A DNA stretch of 64,000 bases from Leishmania martiniquensis. Taxonomy: Eukaryota; Euglenozoa; Kinetoplastea; Trypanosomatida; Trypanosomatidae. A program made the translations under genes and the position numbers. Shown one piece after another: positions 33,394-46,300 of this stretch. The stretch is from contig NC_090171.1 in assembly GCF_017916325.1 (NCBI RefSeq), positions 512,501-576,500 on the forward strand. The letters are read 5' to 3'. The notes beneath the pieces were generated by a model. The model was not told the origin of the DNA and searched no databases. It was given only the letters and a program-made list of their open reading frames with translations. Every line of letters starts with the position of its first letter. Position 1 is the first letter of the stretch.

Positions 33394-35729
33394 CTCCTAT
33401 TAGATTGTGGCTTTTGAACTGTCCGGGGGCAGTGCGCAGGATGCGCGCCAACTGGCTGTGCTCCGGCAAAGAGAAGCAGAAAGAATGGCAGGAAAGTAGA
33501 TGAGACCCAGGAAGTTAACGCGCGCTTGCCCGATCCGGCGACGATGCGCACAGTCACAATCGCGCCACGAGAGTGAAAGGGGCATCGGTAGGTGTCCTCA
33601 TGGTCGCAAAGAGGGTATGACTGAGAAAGCATCGATTGCATCGCCCAATGCACGGACCTCCTTTTCTCTCTCCTCTGCCCGTAAGCAAAGTGGGGCCGAG
33701 TACGGTCCTCATCAGGAAGACCTGAGGCAGCCTCGAGAGGGAAGGGTAAAACATGAGTAGAAGCAGCGACGCCCATTTCTGTGACCGACGCGACTCCTCC
33801 ACGTGTGCTTCCCTCCGTTGTTCCTTTCCGTGTTCGCGCAGAGCTCCTTAATGTGCTGAGGCGACAAAGAGAGGGGGGACGAGAGCTGGGCTGTCGGCCT
33901 CCAGTTGCTCCACGGTACCGCAAGGGGTGACGAGTGCGACGTGCAGAAACAACCGCACGAGCGGAAAATAGGCATTCAAACGGAAAACACTTCATCTGCT
34001 CTTCTTGCAAAAAGTGCTTGCCTGCTGCGGCAGCATATTTTAGGAGACACACACACACACAAACACACTCACACGCACGCCACAGGCAACTCGTATGTGT
34101 ACATGTCCACTTCCTGTACACGTACGGAATCAATGCCGAAACGTCTCAGACGTAAGGCAGCAGCCGCCCAGGTGCTGCTGAGATGCGATGTTCAGTTGCT
34201 CAGGTCTTCGCTCCCGCTCCTCCGTTCTCGAGCCTCTGTTGCGTTTCCTTTCTGTTGCTTCATTAGAGGGTATCCCTTTATATATATATGTCTGCATAAT
34301 AGCCCCTTAGAGGTCGCGTTCTTCTCACGTTTCCCTTCCTCATACGCTTCTACCACACCGCGCTACCAAAACACCTGCGGGGAGGGTGTGAAGAGTTGCG
34401 TGTCTCCCACCGCCTGTATTGGTGGTTGCGGTGAGGACGGATAGGTCGCCATTAACTGCATCGACTCGCTTGTTTCTATCATCGCTCCGTTTCGCCAAGA
34501 GCCACCGCAGCTGGAGAGCACAGGAAAGCTCGGCAATGCATCTGAGAAGCGACCTCAAGGCTTCCACATCGAGCCACTGTCGGCAACGACAACGAATAAG
34601 CGACAAGGAAAGCACAGCCGTTTAACAATGCAGAGGCTGACACAAGGGTAACCCCCCAAGCAACTCTGCGTCATACACACATGCACTCACTTACTCTGTG
34701 GCACATATGCACGCGCGAGATACCTGGAGAATTCGCGCGACCCCCCACACACACACTCACTAACCCCCGCAGAGCGATACCGAGCGAGTTTCACGCATCG
34801 TGGAAGCACAAAGAAAACGAGAAGATCACACACACACACAGAGATACACGCATACAGCAGAGTAATAACCCCTCTCTCTGTGTATGTGTATGTGTGTGTA
34901 CAGTGCTGAAGGAGGGAGGGGGCCGATGACACTCATATCATTGCTTATCTTTTTTGTCCTTTGTGTGTTGATGTGATTAAGAGAAAAAAAACACGGAACA
35001 TCCCTTTTGTGGTCTCCACACCAGCCAGAGGGAAAACGGGCGGTGACGGCGTAGCGCGAGTGGGGGGGAAGGGGGAAGAAGCTGCGTTAACCTCGGGAAG
35101 AGGCGCTTCGTGGAATCCCCACCGCGCCCCTTCACTGCCAGCGTAGAGAAACAGGGGAGAGGACGCGACGACAAAAACATAAACAGTAACGAAGCGTCGT
35201 GAGCTTGACGCATGCGTTGCGAAGGGGGAGGTGAGCGAGGTGAGGGGGAAAAAGGGTGATACTGTAGCACAAACGTAGTGGTAGGGAAACAGACGTGAGC
35301 GAGACTCCGTGAAGGAAAGAGCTGAGGCAAGGCGCACCACGAGAGAACGCGTCCACCCAGCCAATGACGATACACTCAAGCAGTGCCTATGACTCGTGCA
35401 CCACGACCGTCGTTTCAGTGTCACACACCTCGTGAGACGCGGCAACGACTCGTGCTGTGTCACCTCCAAACGGGCAGACAGGCGGTACTCAGCGAGCTGG
35501 TCCGCTATCTTTCGCTCCTCCCCTTCCTGCCCACACCCCAAGACTCTCTTACCTACCTTCAACGACTACCTCACGTCCCACTCATCTCAGCGTAACACTC
35601 TGCCCTCACGCTCCGCGGCACCGCGGAGCGCAAGGCTGTTTGTGGCGCTTCCAGGTCCCCTTCCGGGCTGCTGTCGTTCGCTGAGTGGAAGGGAGTGAGA
35701 AGCCCGCAAAAGCGCGCCACACGCCCCAC
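33394..35729. other. Intergenic region upstream of zinc-finger gene
   Basis: About 2.3 kb with CA/TG repeats near 34051-34075, 34746-34760, 34827-34840 and 34879-34901. Short T-rich and A-rich patches are also present. The frame at 34945-35562 starts at TTG and has UTR-like composition. No gene is supported. Confidence 0.55.
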
Positions 35730-36359
35730 TTAAATCTTGTTCCAGGCAACGATATCCATCGACTGCACCTCGTCCTCGAAGCCCATAATCATCTCCTCCA
35801 GGTCGTCGCCAGACACCTTGTCGTCCTCGATCACGATCAGCTGCTGCAGCTTCTTCACGCCGAACGCAACAGGCACGAGCTTATAGTCACCCCAGATCAG
35901 GCCGTCGCGCTGGATCGCATGCAGCTTCTGCGCAAGCGCCTCCAGGTCGACCGTGTCGTCCCACGCCTTGATGTCGAACAGGATCGACGACTTCGCAATC
36001 ACGTCCTTCTTCGCCTTCTTCTTCTCAGCGTCCTTCGCCTTCTTCGCCTCCAGCGCCGCCTGCTCCTCCTCCGTCGCCTCGCCGAAGAGGTCAATATCGT
36101 CGTCGTCAGCGGCGGCCGCAGCAGGCGCTGGGGCGACTGTCTTCTTTGCAGGCTCCGCGGGCTTCTTATCGCTGCTGGACTTCAGAATACTATCGCGCTC
36201 GGCCTGGTAGTAGGAGGCCATGCGAGCCGCCCACTGGAGCACGTTGGGGGCGTTGCTGAACATCTCTGCGAAGATACGGGCATCCTCAGAGCTAGGAGAG
36301 AAGCCTGAGACAAACGGCTGCGCGCTGAGACGCCCGTTGACTTCCTTGAGGCTGGACAT
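35730..36359 (-). CDS. EF1B: Translation elongation factor 1-beta (EF1B nucleotide exchange subunit)
   Basis: A 209-residue protein from an ATG. It catalyses GDP/GTP exchange on EF-1A during translation elongation. Residues 1-62 form the GST-C-like N-terminal domain that contacts EF-1 gamma (LKEVNGRLSAQPFVSGFSPS). Residues 65-90 are a Lys/Ala/Pro linker. The acidic patch ADDDDIDLFGE and the KKAKDAEKKKAKK helix follow. The exchange domain covers about 118-209 (KSSILFDIKAWDD, GLIWGDYKLVPVAFGVKKLQ) and ends in the conserved WNKI, whose lysine inserts into the Mg site of EF-1A. Length is typical of eukaryotic EF-1 beta. A single copy is present here. Identity is certain from the C-terminal domain. 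Confidence 0.97.
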   Translation of the reverse strand: MSSLKEVNGRLSAQPFVSGFSPSSEDARIFAEMFSNAPNVLQWAARMASYYQAERDSILKSSSDKKPAEPAKKTVAPAPAAAAADDDDIDLFGEATEEEQAALEAKKAKDAEKKKAKKDVIAKSSILFDIKAWDDTVDLEALAQKLHAIQRDGLIWGDYKLVPVAFGVKKLQQLIVIEDDKVSGDDLEEMIMGFEDEVQSMDIVAWNKI

Positions 36360-37366
36360 GGTGTGAGGCGGCGTTGACAGAACAAGAAGAGGGGGCTAGA
36401 CAGCTGCGTCGAGAAGCGGCCACAGAGCGGTAGGGCGGGGGAAGAGGGGAGGAAATAGAGAGAGAAGTCGAGAGAATGCTGTTGATGGCTGTTTTCAGGC
36501 GTGGTCACCGTCCAGCGAAGGCGGGCGGCAACGTGAGATATGTGACGTTCAGTGGTGGATTAGGAAGAGCGTTAGCGGCCGTGAGAAGATGGGCAAGCCG
36601 TGTTGATGTATGTGGCACGCATGATCGGCGGTAGGGTCAGGAATGGTGAGGACCGAGGAGAAGCGTATAGGATGTTTGGCATGCATAGCGTCGAGGAAAG
36701 TTGTGTGCACCAACAAAGCAGAGAGCAGATAGAGAGAGTAAGCGTGGGTATAAAGACCCCTGCTGTGAGACCTACACTGGCGAACAATGTGCGAATCAGC
36801 GGCGTGGTGAAAAGCGGAGAGCATTGGGAAGCCCGATTCCACTTCCGCTCCGCACTCCTCGTCCCCGCAAAAAGAGAAACGCGAGCCGATGCTCCAGCGA
36901 GTGCTGCCTTCCGGAGTAGAAGCTCATCTGGAAGGCCCTCGTGAGGACCTCCCCATAGACATCTGTGTCTCATGTGCGTTTTTGTTTTGTAATGGCAAAC
37001 GACTATTCTCGGCGTTTTCTTTTGTGTGGGTGTGTGTACGTCTGTAGACAAAGATCAGAGGCGACGCATAACGAGCAGAGGAATGAGGCGCGCACAACGC
37101 AAAACCCATTGGAAAGGAGGGGAGGCAGGGGGGGGGGGGCAAAAACAGAGCGGAGCAGTGACGGAGGCGTCACGGTGACCGCACATAAAATTAGTTCGCT
37201 GCGGACAGGTCGGCATCGGCGCATGAAGAAACCCAAGAAAGACACCAACACTTCAGCGTATACCCTTATCTCGTGTCATATGAGGTTCCCCCACACGAAA
37301 CACGTTTTCTTTTTTCGTAGTGCCGCTCTCATCACGATTGCTTTTCTGTCTTCTACTCCAGAGCCT
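36360..37366. other. Intergenic region, EF-1 beta to VPS13-like gene
   Basis: About 1 kb. It includes the purine-rich plus-strand tract at about 36424-36477 (splice signal for EF-1 beta) and a 12-nt G-run at about 37128-37139. No gene is supported. Confidence 0.55.
36404..36477 (-). promoter_or_regulatory. Candidate trans-splice acceptor of EF-1 beta
   Basis: On the minus strand a strong pyrimidine tract (TTTCCTCCCCTCTTCCCCCG region) is followed by the first AG at 36404-36405 (GACGCAG). This would give a 5' UTR of about 45 nt. A second AG lies a few bases further on. Confidence 0.5.
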
Positions 37367-40300
37367 TCAGGGCGCCAACAGATGCTCCCCAGCGGCACCC
37401 ATCGCTCTCGCTAGCGCCACAGAGTACTTTCGCTGCTCCTCCGTCGCCGTCAAGAAGGCCTCCACCTCCGCAAGAGAGCAGACGCACACAAAAACCTGAT
37501 CCGTTACGTGCGTCCGCAACGCCCGCACGCCAAGCGAGGATTTGATGTACAATGCCCGCGCGCACTCGTGTGTTTGTTGTGTCCATGGCGCCTGGCCTTC
37601 GCCTGTGTGGTACTCGCCGTGCGCCTTCCCGCTACCCTTGCCTCCACTGACAGCCGCTCGGCATGCGCCAGCAGTGCCGTTGCGAGAAAGCAACCTGATG
37701 AGTTTGCTCGCGAGGAGGGCTGTGAGTGCACAGGGCAGGGCGGCGCGGAATTCACTCGGCGAAAAAAAGGCGCACAGGGAGGCGTACGGTATGTGAAGAG
37801 CCGTGTTGCAGATCCCGACCCGGTCGACCGCAAGCCGCACATTCGCTTCGTCCCCGCGGCGCCACCGTGGAATGTCTGCGAAGACCCGATCGTACATGGC
37901 GTGTGTCAGAAGATACAAAAACCTCCGCGGCGGCGCGCGCGCCAAACCGTGTCTCGGGGTCTCGGCAGCGGCGCTCGAAGAGTCCCCTTTCACCCCCTCC
38001 ATCTCCCGCGACACTAGTGCACCCGTGGTGCTGGTGAGCACAACACGGTAATTGCGCTCAAGGCCAACGCGCCGTGCCTCCACCTCCGTCAGCTCACCCA
38101 AGCCACCTAGAAGGCGCGCGTAAAACTCTGACGTGGCACTCACCCCGCGGAAGAAGCCAAAGATTGGGCGGCCGGCGAGACCGATCACGCCGGCAGCGAT
38201 GCCAACCAAGAAGCCGCTGAGGCCGCTCTCACGGGCGCCGCGGATCGGCTTTGTTACAGCATCCGAGATGCCGCCGCCCACCGCGTGCAGCACCTCGCCA
38301 AGGACGCCGCGACGCGGCGTTGCCGAGAGTACGGCGCCTTCGCTGGCCGAAGTGGGGCAGCTAGCGTGCGACACGCAGTGTGTCACCGTCGGGGGTGGGG
38401 CCCCGACCAGGTTGCCGATGCTGCGCGCCACCACCCCGACAGAGTGCAAAGTCGATGACGTGGTCGTCCGCAAGAACTCGCGAGTACCGGCCCATCGGCT
38501 CTGGCCAGCCGAGTTCCTTAAGAGCTCCCATACGCCCCGAGACCAGCTCCCGAGGAGCGCGCGGGGATTGCCGAGTGCATCCAGCGAGCCGACAACCTTG
38601 TAGCTCTGCAGCAGCAGCTGTGTCCGGTAAAGGGGCCACAGAAACGATCGCGCGATGCCGAAGAGGGAGTTGCTCGATCGCAGCTCTACCTGGCGTAAGT
38701 GTACCTCCCTCAGCGAGACTGAAAGGCCCTCGACAGAAGGGATGAGGTTTTCGGCAATGCGCGCCAGACCCTCGAACGGGCTGTAGTGCCGATGGCCACA
38801 ACGGGTGTACGTCACCTCCACCGCAATAGGAGAGACTTGCAAGACATACACAAAGATGCTGTACCTACAGCGAGAAGTGCGCGTCATCGCATCGCCCAGG
38901 ACAGCGGCGCGTGTAGTGGCAAGGATGTCCCGCCGCTCGCCTGCGTCTTCAACAGCCAGGCCAGGCGTTGCTGATGCCCACTCTTCGCTCAGTCGCTCCG
39001 CTGTGCTGCGCACGGTAAAGAGAAAGTCATCGTCAGTGCGGACGACAATGGGCGGCACCGTGATGCGCAGTTCCGGCACAGGAAGGATGACAACCCCGTC
39101 CCCAGCAGCGGCCCCTTCAGGGCGACTGAGCTGCACCTCTACCGAGAACCACGAAGGGTCCTTGAGGTGCGGTACGCTCGTCGACGGCTCTGACGCCGTC
39201 GTGTCCCCGGATGAGTCTGGCACGATCGCAGCGCTACCGCTCCCTCGCTCACCTTTCGCACCACGCTCTCCACCATTAGTTCCTCCCTCAGCGCTCACCG
39301 AAACACTGCTGGCACGGGGGCCAACACGGAGGAGGACAGGATAGGCGGCCTCTACCATCGTGCAGTCCACAACCTCCAGCAACGCCAGCGACGCACTCCC
39401 CATTAAGTGACGCTCCGTTACGGTAGTACTGCCATAGAACCCGAGGAGACGCACAAGAACGACATCGAGCTCTTCCTCCTTGAGGAGGCTGAGAACATCC
39501 TCGTCCGTGGCGTGAAGTGGCACCGTGTCGTAATCGGCGCCCTCACCGCTACGCGCGCCACAACGCAGTCGCATACGGCCACGTGCGCCCAGCGCGAGGA
39601 GGCTCTTGCGTGCAAAGGGGCCCGCCGTCGGGACTGTAATAGCAGCAACATAGACGATGCAGCTGCGCACGTATACTTCCACCTGGGTAAGCCGACGGGG
39701 CTGAAACAGCATTCGACTCTCCAGCCGCCGAGTGGGCGCAACCGTCACTGTGTATTGCTGCAACCTGTGGTCAAGGCTCACATAGACGTAAGCGTCTGTG
39801 TTGCCGATTCGCGTGCCAGACGACGGTGAGGCCGCGCACCGCAGCAAATCCACGTCATCGCTGACGCTGAGCCCTTTGCGCACGTTCGAAAACAATGTCA
39901 ACCGAAGCCCAGGAGTATCTTGCGTTGGCACCTCCCAGCAGCCGTAGCTCACTGACTCTGCCTCAACCACGTAACTGCGAGGGCACGCCGCGCGGGAGCA
40001 CAAGGCTGTGCTCACGGTGCCAGACCGTGACGGTGGCGACGCGAAGTCTGAGTCAGTCGCGAGCGCGCACTGAGCGAATAGTAAGGTGGTGTTCAGACGG
40101 TTCACAATCTTCACTGGCGGCATAGCCTGAAGCCCTACGCTAACACACAAAGACGCGCTCGTCATTCTCGACTGCACAGTGAGACAGCGGAAATGGTCCA
40201 CCGGCAGCTCCACCGGCGCGCCTGAGCGACGACGCACAGGGCTCATGGCGAAGGGGAGCTCCTCTGCTGACGCATCCGCCCCCCCTCCCTGAAAGTGGGG

Positions 40301-43300
40301 CGGAATGCATGCGTGCTTCAGCACAAGCGGCTGCGTCAACGTGGAGAGCGAGAGCAGCCTCACGGGCGGTGACCACGTGTGCGCCAGCGCAAGGCTACCA
40401 CTTGTAGTGTAACAGAACTGCACCTCAGGCTCCTTGGCGTGAGGACTGAACTCTGTCACCTCCCGCTCCTCGCCAGGAGGAACGGGTGTGACCATCAGCG
40501 GTGCCGGTTTAGCCCCTTGCACGTCGCCCTCGGCTGACGCGTCGTATGGCATCACGAGCAGCGTCCGGCCCAGATCTGTGTTGCGGATGCGACACAGCGA
40601 GCGCAGCTGCACCACTGCTGCCGGCTCTGGCGTCCACAAACAAGACAGCACTGATGCCGGTACGCTCTCCTCTCCAGCGCCCTCTCCACACCTCACGCCC
40701 TGGATGCCAGCAGCCGGCTCAACTCGTGCGTCAGGCACATTCGACACAGTGTAAAAGTGCGTCCGATCGCTCAGGTCGCACGCGGACAGCAACTTCGCCA
40801 CAATAGGCGATGTGAGGTAGTAGGCTTCAGTTTCCTGAGCAACTGCGGCGCTGGCTACTGGACGGTCAGACAGCTTAAACCCGACTCGGTCAGCCTTCGG
40901 GGCAAAAGTTGTCGCGTACTCGGAGTAGAAGAGAGGCACCTGTTGCTGAGGCATAACGCATCCGTGTGCACCAGCGCCGAGCAGCGGCTGCGGCTGATCG
41001 GCGTCCCTCAGGTACACTGGCCGCGCCAAGCCCGAGCGGAGCAGCGCGGCACACCGCAGCACGATGTTTGACGGGCCGCGCTGCTCAACGCGAAGCGCGC
41101 CACGCGTCGTGCCGTTTCCCTGCTGCAGTCTCATGTACGATGGCGGAGGCTCCTGCAGCGAAAGTGGCGCCGCAACCGACCACCACTGCGAGGAGGCAGG
41201 CCAATTCGGCGAAGCAGTCGCATCGTCCCCAAGCGATGGCGCCCTCAGCAGAAAAAAGGCAAACACCGTTTCACGCAAAACGTCGAGTGTCGCCGGGGTC
41301 CACTGAAAGCACATACCGTTTTCCACCTCCGCTGAAGCCACGATATCGCTGGAGGTGCTGCCACCGGCAAGCGGGGTTGGCGGCGATGAAGACATGCGGT
41401 ACGGCGTCTTTAATGGAGAGCCAGCAGCGCCATCGCGAAAAGTGCGCAGTCGAAGCCGCAGCCGGCACCCAGTCCAGTTCCACAGCGTCCACACCGGCTC
41501 CACCGCGACGATGTACTCGCTGGGCACGAGCCGCCCAGTAAAGAGTGGCATACCCTGTCGTGAGCAAAGGCGCCGCCATGTCAGCTGCACGACGCGCCCT
41601 ATCCCAGAGCCACCCTCCGCATCCGGCGCAGAAACCTGCGATTGTGATTCAGATGCAACGCCAAGCGTGGCACCGCTGCTGCTGTCCGCAGTGCGCTCCA
41701 TACGAAGCGAGCTCTCACGGGCGGAAGTCACTGGGCTGAGGAGCATCGGAAAGGACACTGTGCACGCGTCAAGAGCCCGCACCCGACTGCAGAGTGCAGG
41801 AGCGCGCAACTCGCTGCCGCGCTCGTTGCCGTTTTCGGCGGTCTCCGTCCCGTGCGCATACAAGTTGCCATAGACCATGAACCCGGAGGCAGTCCCGCTC
41901 TCCCGTGCCCCACCGCTGCCTCCGTCGCCGAAGCTGGCAGCCTGATCAGCCACTGCCGTCATGGCATCCGCAAGCATCGCCCATGTAAGCATCTTTGCGA
42001 CTGGCGTATACGCGCAGCCGTGAAGCTCAAGGGCCAGACACTCGCGAAGCAGAGGTAAGGGAATGTAACGCCCCGAGCGCGGCGGCACAGCAAGTCGTGC
42101 AGAGTCTGCTGTCACGCTAACGGCGCTTGCAGCCGCTGGCGCCCGGCGACGGCCATCGGCAGTGCCGGCGTAAAACCCGTTCGCAAGCGCCACGGCCGTT
42201 GTCAAGTGCAACACCTCCACCCCTTCGAGAACACTCTTTCGCACAACTAGGTCCAACGCCCCCAGCGCAGAGTCATAGCCGGGCAGCGACACTCGACAGA
42301 CACTACCGCCACACACGGCCTGAATGCTCAACGCAACGCCCTCGGTGCACTTATCGCTTTTCCGAGCGGCCATACCGCAGGCACCGCCGGCCGGCCTTTC
42401 GACGGGCGTCAACATCAACACGGCACAAGAAACAGGAATGGTCGTGCTCACAAGCCGCCCTGGCTCTGCCGGTAGGTGCCACCGCGAGACGCCACTGTCA
42501 GACGCCATCGCGTTCGATTCGGCCTCCGTCACCTCCATCTCGACGCCACTCTCGTTACAGAACACAAGCATGCCCGCGTCCATCTCCCGCGTCAGGCGCT
42601 GCAGAAGCCGAGCAGCGGCAGCCGTGGGCAGCGTCGCGACGACATCGTCGATGTGGACCGAGACCGACAAGGAGCGACTTCCAGGGCAGAAGCGCGAGGA
42701 GGAGACAGAGACCCGGGGATGAGCACTAAAGAGAACGCGCCCCCCCTTCGCAGTCATGTGCAGCGCCGTGCTTGACTTCCGCGTAGCGTAGAGCGCCACC
42801 GCATTCTGGGGTCCATCGGGCTCGTCATCCGGCTCTACACAGTCTCGCAGACACACAATCGCCTCCGCCGTCAGCGCGGCGTCGGCGAGGTCGACGTCCG
42901 TGGAGCACTGCAAGCAAACGCGCTCGACAATGAGCACTGCCAAGATGCTGCCAGCGTCACTGGTTAGGGTGAGGGCCCACGACGGCACCTCCGCTCTCGC
43001 GTTCACGGGGGTGGGGCGCCGTGTGGCCTCATGAGGCAAACTGCCGCTTGTGGCTTGGGGGGGCCATGAACTTTGTGGCGGCGGGGGCGATGGGGCGTGG
43101 TACAGCGCCCGTTGCACCAGCCTGCCCACCCCCATCAAAACATGAGCGTGCCCCAGTGGTAGCCGCCACGCCGTGGAGCCACCGTTCAGCACGACCCGAA
43201 GCCGGTTTTCGCCTGCCGTGAAGCTGAAGTAGGCCGTGGCGGCAACAGGGCAGGCGGTCAGAGGGCCGCTTTCGGAGATGCACCTATGCAACGTCACGGT

Positions 43301-46300
43301 GAACTCGCCCTCGTGCTCGCTGCGCAGCGTGCGCTGAGAATGTCGCTTCTCCTCGAAGCGGTACCGTGCTGCTGCCGCGCCTGTCGCCGCAAGACGCCGC
43401 GCGCCAGCTGTGAGGGATACGTCGAAGCCAACAGCCACATCAACCGACCGCATCACAGACATCGCCCAGAACCAGGATATCGGCTTCAGCAGCCCCGCTG
43501 TGTTGACCACAGTGTCGCCAGGGTCGAGTGAGGTGCTAGCTTCTGCCCCCTGCAGCGCCGTCCCTGTGGCGGTCGGCGCTGGCGACGCATTCGCGCTCGC
43601 AAACGGGGAAGGAAGGAGGCACAGGGAACGCTCCCCCAGCTCCACGAACGCCTCAAGCACGAACGCATCTTGGCGTCTTGCGAGCGGCTCCTCTCCGAGG
43701 ATAACGCTAATATTCTCGAAGCGCGCAGTCAAGTCTGGATCCACGCGTATGGCAGGGTTCACTTCTCCGTTCGCACTCACGGGCAACCCGAGAAAGATGG
43801 TTGCCGCGTTGCCGTGATCCTTGTTGCCACCAGCACTACCACCGCCACGTACCGTGATGACGCTACGCCCGGCAGTGCCGCGGAAGTGCAGCTGAAAGCC
43901 ATCCTCGCCGCCGAGTCGCAAGTCGTCGCATAGGTCCCAGTCTGTCACCACTTCGATTACACGCACCTGTCCAGCGCGGCGATTAACCGACCTGGATGTT
44001 GGCAGCACCGCAGTGGCACGATCGACGCGGAGCACCGTGCACTTCAGGCCTTCGAGTATGTGGGCCGCACCCGCGTCCGCCGACAAGGCTGTAGAAATCC
44101 CCGTAACACACGGGCGCAGTACGCGCTCTGTCAGCAGCTGGAGAAGCGTCAAGGATGGATGTGCGTGCAGTGCGTGAAGGCGGACCACCAGAGCCGTCGT
44201 TTCGTCGGCAGTGCAGTACGGCGCGGCTCTACCGCACTCCTCGCCTCCCTGCGGGAGTGAGAGGGATCTCTGCACTAGAGAAAGCCCGGCGCTGCCGCTG
44301 CTGCTGCTGCCGCGGGTGCCCATGGCTTCACCCGTGGCGGACACGATGGAGGGCGGGCAAGCGCTACATGACTCCGTCGCTGGACGAAGTTCAAAAAATT
44401 TCCACGGCATGCTCCCGAAGCGATCGCCCGTTGCGTCTGCGGCCTCTGTGACCACTGTTTCACCCACGGCACTGGACACCCACACCTCCATAAACGGCTC
44501 TCGAGCACCGCCCTCTCCAGTACCGCGACGGGTGCACATTTCGGCGTGAATCTCACCAATACGGATCGAGTACAGCGTCGACGCTGTCGACGCTGAAAAA
44601 GGGAAGACGCCCTCTGCCACGACGCAGTGCAGCAGCACTCCAGGAACGTCTACTCGCACATGCCAGAGCGCCCCACCCCTACGGCGGCCCTCAGCGCGAG
44701 ACACAAGACTCCGACTGGCCACTCCTGCCTGTCCATATCGGCGCGGAACCTCTGCCCGTGCGAGTAGAGCGAGCGCAGCCACCGTATTCGCCAAGGCGTC
44801 ACCTGTGGGCACATAAAAACTGACAGCACTCTGCCCCGCTGCTGCCGCTGCTGAAAAAGTCACCTCCACCGTGTTCAAGGCTGGCTCAGAAGAGAGAGCA
44901 AAGGTTGTTATAACGTCGCCGAGGAGAGAATGCGCATGAGCATCGGTCAGGACGCCGCTGCGGTACGTCGCGAAAAGCTCTGCAGAAATGCTCAATTCAA
45001 CACCAATCCTCCTCTTGACATCGTCACAGTCGCCCGTTCTTGCCGAGTCTCCCAGGCGTAAAGCCACCTGCCGTGCCACCAAGCACACGGCAGGGGGAGT
45101 GAAACAGGTACACCCATTGCTGGGTGCGAAGCACAGCAACTCAGCCTTGCGCACGTCGATCTCTGCACGGGGAATCCACATCACCCACCACGGCACACAA
45201 CCCTCTGCCAGCGTGGCGCTCGCGGTCTCGTGCTGAGAAGTGACATCAGCACCAGCATTCATCGCAGTCACAATACCCGTCAGCACGTTAGCAGCGCGTA
45301 AGGCGCACATGGCCCAGCTGTGGGCGTCGCTGTTCATGACAGAAACTAACGGCGTGCGGTACTCTAGTGCGAGGGCCTGCCGCTGCGCTCTCGTGATGAC
45401 CAGCACTGGCGAGCATGTTCGAGCCAGCACCGTGGACGCCGAGGCGCCGGGAGCGCCAGAGTACGTCATCATGGAATGGAGGCACGCTTCTTCACAGCGT
45501 ACCTCCAGCGCAGCTGCCGTGCCGACCTCTGCCTCCCAGTCAGCTGGAGAGAAGGTCATGTGCGCTTGCCGTACACACAGACGGGCTGCGGGAGCAAGCA
45601 GCAACTCAGTGAGGCGAACCTCGGTGGTGAGGCTTTGCAGCCAACCTGACTGACCGCTGTTTTCGCCACGCGTGACCCACTCACACTCGCTTTTCGTCTC
45701 GTCCACGCGAGTTGCAGGCTGCGGCACGCACATGGCAGTGCTTTCCCATTTCTGCCCCCAAGCGCGATATGCCCTCCACAAGCGGACCATGGAAGCTGCA
45801 GTCAAGTAGCTGGCGTGCATCGCTACCCTCCCCACGATGACGTGTAGTCGAGCTTCTGCAGGGGCGTACTCGGCGATGAGCGTCCCTGTCATGGCGCTCT
45901 CGTTAGTCTCAGAGACGTGCAAGAGAAGACTTCCGGCGCCGTCATGGACGAGCAGTGGGCCCGTCCGCAGGCGGAAGAGCGTGCGCACCACTGCCTCTGC
46001 TACACTCGCGTCTGCGATGCCGCTAACGGACTCCTCTTTCCCTTCCTCACCACCATTTTGCACAATACCCTGCATCTTCACTTCCCCTCCCCCCTCCTCA
46101 GTGTCCTCTCTCCTCACCTCTACGGTGATCGCCCCGCCCACCGAGACGCACACGACACTGTCTGGTTCCAGCGCAGAAGTGATCGCGTCACCCGCCATCG
46201 CCGCTGGTGTGTCCACCGCCACCTCGAGTCGGTGTCCAGGAAAGTACAGCTCCAGCTCATACCAGGTGAGCAGCCCAAGGCAGTCCTGCGCCCCGTAAGG

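Noticed and set aside
33363..34133. 256-codon open frame overlapping the start of the nine-finger gene
   Set aside because: It is in another frame, overlaps the 5' end of a secure gene, and contains a Cys/Val run from a CA repeat.
34945..35562. 205-codon open frame on the minus strand
   Set aside because: It starts with TTG, has UTR-like composition with Phe/Ser/Pro runs, and lies in a microsatellite-rich gap downstream of the zinc-finger gene's 5' end.
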